Source: Candidatus Gracilibacteria bacterium (GTDB taxonomy: Bacteria; Patescibacteriota; Gracilibacteria; UBA1369; UBA12473). From it: DNA of 64,000 nucleotides. The stretch spans positions 434,001-498,000 of the forward strand of contig JBAZZS010000001.1 in NCBI GenBank assembly GCA_041658685.1. The letters are read 5' to 3'. The notes beneath the pieces were generated by a model. The model searched no databases, had not been told where the DNA came from, and saw only the letters and a program-made list of their open reading frames with translations. How positions within the stretch are numbered: position 1 is the first letter of the stretch; each line of letters starts with the position of its first letter. Positions 60,253 to 64,000 of the stretch are shown in pieces. The position numbers and the translations under genes were made by a program.

Positions 60253-60327
60253 CGCGGAGTGGAGCAGAGGCAGCTCGCCAGGCTCATAACCTGGAGGTCG
60301 GCGGTTCGAATCCGCCCTCCGCAACCA
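60253..60327 (+). tRNA. tRNA-fMet (initiator, CAT)
   Basis: 75 nt. It starts CGCGGAG and ends CTCCGCAACCA, giving the C1xA72 mismatch typical of bacterial initiator tRNAs; CCA is encoded. The anticodon loop is CTCATAA. The anticodon stem is CCAGG/CCTGG, so the three pairs next to the loop are A-U, G-C, G-C instead of the classical three G-C. The T arm is CGGCGGTTCGAATCCGCC. Confidence 0.92.
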
Positions 60328-60336
60328 AAATTAATA

Positions 60337-60425
60337 AATGAGCACTTACGGGTCTTGTGGGCCCCGAAGTGCGAATACCAGCTTGGAAGGGGTTTCCGAA
60401 AGGGGGAACCTTCGGTGCCCACTTT
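60337..60425 (+). ncRNA. Structured spacer between two tRNA genes
   Basis: About 90 bases with two hairpins. The first, 60342-60372, is GCACTT-(A bulge)-CGGG closed by CCCG-AAGTGC, 10 bp. The second, 60391-60410, is GGTTTCC/GGGAACC with loop GAAAGG and one G-U pair. GC content is higher than the surrounding DNA. It lies within a probable fMet-tRNA-CAU transcript. Function is unknown; I could not match it to SRP RNA, tmRNA, 6S RNA or the yybP-ykoY riboswitch. Confidence 0.4.
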
Positions 60426-60436
60426 CGAATAAATCT

Positions 60437-60513
60437 GGCAGGGTAGCTCAGCTGGTTAGAGCACGGGACTCATAAGCCCGGGGTCGTGGGTTCGAGTCCC
60501 ACCCCTGCTACCA
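60437..60513 (+). tRNA. tRNA with CAT anticodon (elongator Met, or Ile2)
   Basis: 77 nt. GGCAGGG pairs with CCCTGCT (G1-U72 wobble) and ACCA is encoded. D arm GCTCAGCTGGTTAGAGC, anticodon stem CGGGA/GCCCG region with loop CTCATAA, T arm GTGGGTTCGAGTCCCAC. A CAU anticodon can be elongator Met or, after lysidine modification, Ile(AUA). Sequence alone does not settle this; elongator Met is the default. It is directly followed by mntP. Confidence 0.9.
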
Positions 60514-60521
60514 GTTATAAA

Positions 60522-61076
60522 ATGTCCCTTCTCAACCTCTTCCTCATCGCCATCGCCCTCTCGTTCGATGCCATAGCCGTATCCGCAGCCGCAGGAGCCC
60601 ACGACCACCGCATGTCCTTCCCAAACGCATTCCGTTTGGCTTTTTTATTTGGACTGTTCCAATGGGGCATGCCGCTCCTCGGATGGCTCATCGGAACCCA
60701 ACTCGAAAAGTTCATCTCCAACTTTGACCACTGGATCGCCTTTTTCCTCTTAGCCGCGATCGGCGGAAAAATGATCCACGAATCGTTCAACAAAACTCCG
60801 GAGAAAAAAACCGACCTCAACTCCTGGAAAATCCTCCTCATTTTAGCCATTGCCACCAGCATCGATGCCATGGCCACAGGCCTCACGTTCGCCTTCATTC
60901 AAGTCCCCATTTACACCGCCACGCTCATCATCGGACTCACCACCTTTACGCTGTCCTTAAGCGCCGTATACCTCGGGAAAAAATGTGGCGAACATTGGGG
61001 TAAAAAAACGGAAATCATCGGGGGCTTGATTTTAATCGCCATCGGGTTGAAAATCCTGCTCAGTCATTTGCTGTAA
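60522..61076 (+). CDS. mntP: MntP-family manganese efflux pump
   Basis: 184 residues, about six helices in two repeated halves. Each half carries the conserved motif: IALSFDAIAVSAAAG and ATSIDAMATGLTFAF. The Asp residues of both motifs are needed for Mn2+ export in E. coli MntP. ATG 60522 (MSLLNLF) was chosen; the longer frame runs into the tRNA. The 8-bp gap from the tRNA end suggests it is read with the tRNAs or has a promoter inside them. No yybP-ykoY riboswitch was found. Confidence 0.92.
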   Translation: MSLLNLFLIAIALSFDAIAVSAAAGAHDHRMSFPNAFRLAFLFGLFQWGMPLLGWLIGTQLEKFISNFDHWIAFFLLAAIGGKMIHESFNKTPEKKTDLNSWKILLILAIATSIDAMATGLTFAFIQVPIYTATLIIGLTTFTLSLSAVYLGKKCGEHWGKKTEIIGGLILIAIGLKILLSHLL

Positions 61077-61082
61077 ATTTTC

Positions 61083-62396
61083 ATGAAACTAAAATCTCCA
61101 AAAACATCCATCGGTATAATTTCCCTCGGTTGTCCCAAAAACACCGCCGACATGGAGGGGCTTCTTTCCGGATTGGAAAACGTCCAACTCGTGACCACAG
61201 ACCAGGCCGAAATCATTCTCCTCAACACCTGCGGTTTTCTTAAAAAAGCTCGCATGGAAGTGTATGAAATTCTCCGTCGCACACCCAAAAAACAAAAACT
61301 CATCGTTCTCGGATGTTTGGCCGGCCAATTCAAGCCTCGCGCCTTTAAAAAATACCCGGCCATTCGCGCCATCATCTCAAGCGCGCACTATCAAGACCTT
61401 CCCACGATTTTCGCACAAGTGAAAAAAGGGAAACGCGTCTACGCCGTAGACAAAGAACCTACATTATTCGAAGAACTTCCGGGAAAAAGCCTCCTTTTCC
61501 TCAAGAGTTACGCGTACATCAAAATCGCCGAAGGCTGTGACAATCGTTGCAGCTACTGCCTCATTCCTTCACTCAAAGGCAGCTATCGCAGCCGCAAAAT
61601 GGAAGACATTCTCGAAGAAATCAAAGGCGTGCTGTCATTGGGAGTAAAAGAAATCATTCTCGTGGCTCAAGATTGCGGTTTGTACGGCATCGATCTTTAT
61701 AAAAAAAAGACCCTTTCAACGCTTTTACAAAAAATCGTGAAGCTTAAAGGCCATTTTTGGGTCCGACTCCTTTATCTTTACCCCGAGCACCTTGAAAAAG
61801 ACCTTCTCGAAACCCTCGCCTCTTCGCCTAAAATCTGTCGCTATCTCGACATTCCGCTCCAACACGGAGATCCCGATATTCTCAAAGCCATGAACCGGCC
61901 CAACAATATCCCTCGCCTGCTCCAAAAAATCGATCAACTTCGACGAGACATCCCAGACATCACGTTGCGCACCGGTTTTATTGTGGGATTCCCCGGAGAA
62001 ACAAATAAACAATTTAAAACCCTTGAAACTTTTGTGGGACGCATCGCCTTCGATCATGTGGGCGTTTTTGAATATTCTCGAGAACCCGGGACTCCGGCCT
62101 ATGAACTCAAACCTCAAATCCCGGCTCATATAAAAAAAGAACGCCGGGCCATCCTCATGCAATTCCAACAAAAAATTTCTCTCGCCAACAACCAAGCGCA
62201 CGTGGGAAAAACCATCCCCGTGCTCATCGATTCATTCGATCCCGAAGCCCAAATTTATATCGGTCGCTCCATGCGCTTTGCTCCGGAAATCGATGGCCAC
62301 ATTCTTGTGCAATCCAAAAAACCGCTCAAACCCCGTGAAATTTACCCAGTCACAATCAAAAAAGCATCGGTGTACGATTTGGAAGGAAAAATTTAA
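61083..62396 (+). CDS. rimO: Ribosomal protein S12 methylthiotransferase
   Basis: Radical SAM enzyme that methylthiolates Asp89 of ribosomal protein S12. The UPF0004 domain has SLGCPKNTADMEG, LLNTCGF and VLGCLAGQ with the three cluster Cys. The radical SAM motif is EGCDNRCSYCLIPSLKG, with GYRSR-like SYRSR following and LRTGFIVGFPGET later. A TRAM domain closes the protein. The G-C-P-K-N signature and length (437) favour RimO over MiaB. It starts 6 bp after mntP. Confidence 0.93.
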   Translation: MKLKSPKTSIGIISLGCPKNTADMEGLLSGLENVQLVTTDQAEIILLNTCGFLKKARMEVYEILRRTPKKQKLIVLGCLAGQFKPRAFKKYPAIRAIISSAHYQDLPTIFAQVKKGKRVYAVDKEPTLFEELPGKSLLFLKSYAYIKIAEGCDNRCSYCLIPSLKGSYRSRKMEDILEEIKGVLSLGVKEIILVAQDCGLYGIDLYKKKTLSTLLQKIVKLKGHFWVRLLYLYPEHLEKDLLETLASSPKICRYLDIPLQHGDPDILKAMNRPNNIPRLLQKIDQLRRDIPDITLRTGFIVGFPGETNKQFKTLETFVGRIAFDHVGVFEYSREPGTPAYELKPQIPAHIKKERRAILMQFQQKISLANNQAHVGKTIPVLIDSFDPEAQIYIGRSMRFAPEIDGHILVQSKKPLKPREIYPVTIKKASVYDLEGKI

Positions 62397-63538
62397 TTCT
62401 CCACAATCCCCCTCACAAACTCATGAATTTCATTATACGTTTCATCCTTTGGCACGAGCAAATACGCGCCATCGATGCCCGTAATATGATAGAGGTAATT
62501 GGAGGTGGAAAGCACATTCCCATCCTCGATCGTATAATCCTTATAAGCTTTCACATACGACGCCGCAGACAACAAATCCACATCCGTATCGAGCGAATCG
62601 ATCACCGCGTTGTACATGCCAATAAAATCACCCATATTTTCAACCCAATTCAAGGCTTCAATTTTTTCGCGAACCGCCTCTACGATCTGTTGTTGACGCT
62701 TGGCACGGTCAAAATCCGTAGTAGATTCGCGACTGCGCGCATACTTCAACGCCTCCGTCCCGTTCAAATGATGCGCTCCGGCTGAAATCGAAAACGTCGA
62801 ATACCCGCCATTCGCTCCGGGGTACAAACTGTCATAAATCGCCTTTTCCACCGTCACATCCACTCCTCCCAACAAATCAATCGTGGTCGAAAACGCCTCC
62901 ATATCAATCACCGCGTATTTTTCCGGATACAATCCCGTAATTTCTGCAATTTCATCACGCATGGGATCAATTCCGTATCGATAATAAAATTCATTGATCC
63001 GACGGCCATTCACCACCAAATCGCGAGGGATACTGAACAAACTCACGGTTTTCTTGGTTTCATTCACCGACGCCAACATAATGGTATCCGTAAGACTCCC
63101 GTGCGTACCCAAAATCAAAAAATCCAACGTATCATCTTTAATAACAGCCGTGGTCGACCTCTCGGTCCCGGCAATCACCAAACTGTTCACGATTTGAGAT
63201 TTTTCCTCCAACGCATCCATGGTTTTAGAAAGCTTATTCGAAAGATCGATCGCGGAATAATTCTGCGAACTCCACTTCTCCACCTGAGTTTCAATCGAAT
63301 CAAGTGTAGTGGTGTTTTGTGAAAGCACTTGATAAAGCTGTAAATTTTCCTGCTTCAACTCCCCGATTTCTTGAATCAAAGAATTGACCTGCATATCTTT
63401 TATTTGCAATTCTTGAACAATTTTTTTATTCGAAAAAGAAAACCCGATGGCCAGAACAAAAACCGCAATCGAAACCGAGAAAAGCGCGAGGTGCACGCCT
63501 CGAAGGTGCGGATGAATTTTGGGTTCGTCAGAATTCAT
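62393..63538 (-). CDS. LytR-CpsA-Psr (LCP) family protein
   Basis: 381 residues. N-terminal cytoplasmic tip, transmembrane helix (LALFSVSIAVFVLAIGFSF), a coiled coil (VNSLIQEIGELKQENLQLY) and the LCP domain: DTIMLASVNETKKTVSLFSI, then PRDLVVNGR, FSTTIDLLGGVDVTVE, LNGTEALKYARSRESTTDFD with the catalytic Arg/Asp residues and RAKRQQQIVEAV. LCP enzymes attach polymers to peptidoglycan. ATG 63538 (MNSDEPK) was chosen because the upstream frame belongs to a low-complexity region of the next gene. Overlaps rimO by 4 bp at the tail. Confidence 0.9.
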   Translation of the reverse strand: MNSDEPKIHPHLRGVHLALFSVSIAVFVLAIGFSFSNKKIVQELQIKDMQVNSLIQEIGELKQENLQLYQVLSQNTTTLDSIETQVEKWSSQNYSAIDLSNKLSKTMDALEEKSQIVNSLVIAGTERSTTAVIKDDTLDFLILGTHGSLTDTIMLASVNETKKTVSLFSIPRDLVVNGRRINEFYYRYGIDPMRDEIAEITGLYPEKYAVIDMEAFSTTIDLLGGVDVTVEKAIYDSLYPGANGGYSTFSISAGAHHLNGTEALKYARSRESTTDFDRAKRQQQIVEAVREKIEALNWVENMGDFIGMYNAVIDSLDTDVDLLSAASYVKAYKDYTIEDGNVLSTSNYLYHITGIDGAYLLVPKDETYNEIHEFVRGIVEN

Positions 63539-63557
63539 AAAAAACTTATAAATAAAA

Positions 63558-64000
63558 TTAAACGGGTTTGGCAGGAGGTACACTGGCTCCGGCAAGCGCG
63601 GGCTCTTTGGCCTCAGGCGCAACAGCAGGCACAGCATTGCTTTCTCCTCCAATCGCATTCGCAATATCAGCCCCGGAAATGCCCTCGGTGGCCGCAGTGC
63701 CGGCCGCACCTCCTCCGGCCGCGGGCGGAGCTCCAAATAAATTGATTTCCTTGCGCGGCGCAGTCATATCGATCCCGATACGGGCTTGAATTTCTTGGTC
63801 CACAAACACTTTTTTACGTCCATATTTCATACGAGAATACTGACGGACAATCTCTCGAATCTTTTCGCTCTTGCCCTCTTCGGTATAAATGGTATCCAAC
63901 GAAAACGGACGAGACGTGGCCATATTCACATTCAACTTCATATACGATTTATAGTTTGGAATTCCAATGATGTCCTGCTCGGTCAAAACCGGGGCGTATT
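63558..64000 (-). CDS. C-terminal part of a probable type IV secretion/DNA-transfer ATPase (truncated by window edge)
   Basis: The minus-strand frame is open to the window end. Visible residues: VLTEQDIIGIPNYKSYMKL, then RPFSLDTIYTEEGKSEKI and VRQYSRMKYGRKKVFVDQEI, followed by a Gly/Ala/Pro-rich tail. The ending pattern 'S-R-x-K-Y-G-R' resembles the C-terminus of CPR proteins annotated as conjugative DNA-transfer ATPases (VirD4/TraD-like), from memory only. The nucleotide-binding part would be upstream of the window. Confidence 0.4.
   Translation of the reverse strand, partial: YAPVLTEQDIIGIPNYKSYMKLNVNMATSRPFSLDTIYTEEGKSEKIREIVRQYSRMKYGRKKVFVDQEIQARIGIDMTAPRKEINLFGAPPAAGGGAAGTAATEGISGADIANAIGGESNAVPAVAPEAKEPALAGASVPPAKPV

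Noticed and set aside
60211..60521. Possible yybP-ykoY manganese riboswitch upstream of mntP
   Set aside because: The conserved riboswitch core is not present, and a tRNA ends 8 bp before the gene.
1..64000. Recoded UGA (Gracilibacteria-type code)
   Set aside because: Several full-length genes end at TGA exactly where their families end, and no conserved gene contains an in-frame TGA.

Overview
The window reads as a compact, gene-dense chromosome segment of a Patescibacteria/CPR bacterium, most likely a Peregrinibacteria-type lineage (inferred from gene content, no search run). UGA is an ordinary stop, which argues against Gracilibacteria/Absconditabacteria. Neighbours often overlap by a few bases, Shine-Dalgarno signals are mostly absent, and the gene set is mainly translation, tRNA modification, DNA repair and cell-envelope functions plus many small membrane or secreted proteins. 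I see no rRNA, CRISPR array, transposase or prophage.

Layout. 1-8.7 kb: O-antigen-ligase-like end, fmt, signal peptidase, coaE and gatB among small membrane proteins. 7.2-10.3 kb: a Trm9-like methyltransferase fused to a TagA/WecG glycosyltransferase, divergent from an Elp3 homologue. 10.3-14.3 kb: a 1227-residue protein and a small partner. 14.8-22.8 kb: recG, tyrS, an RluA-family pseudouridine synthase, rplU, pth, obg, tRNA-Leu and yqeY. 22.9-25.4 kb: a one-chain PreT-PreA (dihydropyrimidine-dehydrogenase-like) enzyme. 25.5-25.7 kb: what looks like a complete isoleucine attenuator in front of a small acidic gene. 26-34 kb: an odd uvrC, a TrmB-type regulator, a Cys-rich protein, a nucleotidyltransferase, der and yggS. 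34-40.2 kb: envelope glycosylation genes and a STAS/anti-sigma kinase pair. 40.2-46 kb: chorismate mutase, rpsB, tsf, ribBA, a sulfite-exporter-type permease and ribD. 46.3-50 kb: an MFS-like/HEAT fusion followed by a SpoIIE-type phosphatase. 50-64 kb: queA, a lipoprotein, a large anchored surface protein, cysS, an ATP-grasp protein, murC, a DivIC-like protein, two CAU tRNAs, mntP, rimO, an LCP protein and the end of a probable transfer ATPase.

How the genes relate. tRNA and translation functions recur (fmt, gatB, tyrS, cysS, pth, queA, rimO, Elp3 with Trm9-like, RluA family). The STAS protein, HATPase kinase and PP2C phosphatase could together form one partner-switching pathway although they are about 9 kb apart. 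RibBA and RibD give the early riboflavin steps.

The strongest unexplained signal is a family of roughly 110-180-bp intergenic inverted repeats, with five well-aligned copies, one diverged copy and two remnants. Their helices covary between copies and keep tandem G-A mismatches. A second hairpin family shares a purine-rich AGCG-N-AGCGA-like loop. Other items worth checking are a UvrC with an inserted acetyltransferase domain and no C-terminal HhH domain, the Ile attenuator, the Elp3/Trm9-like pair, a two-hairpin element after ribBA, and an initiator tRNA with a changed 3GC motif.
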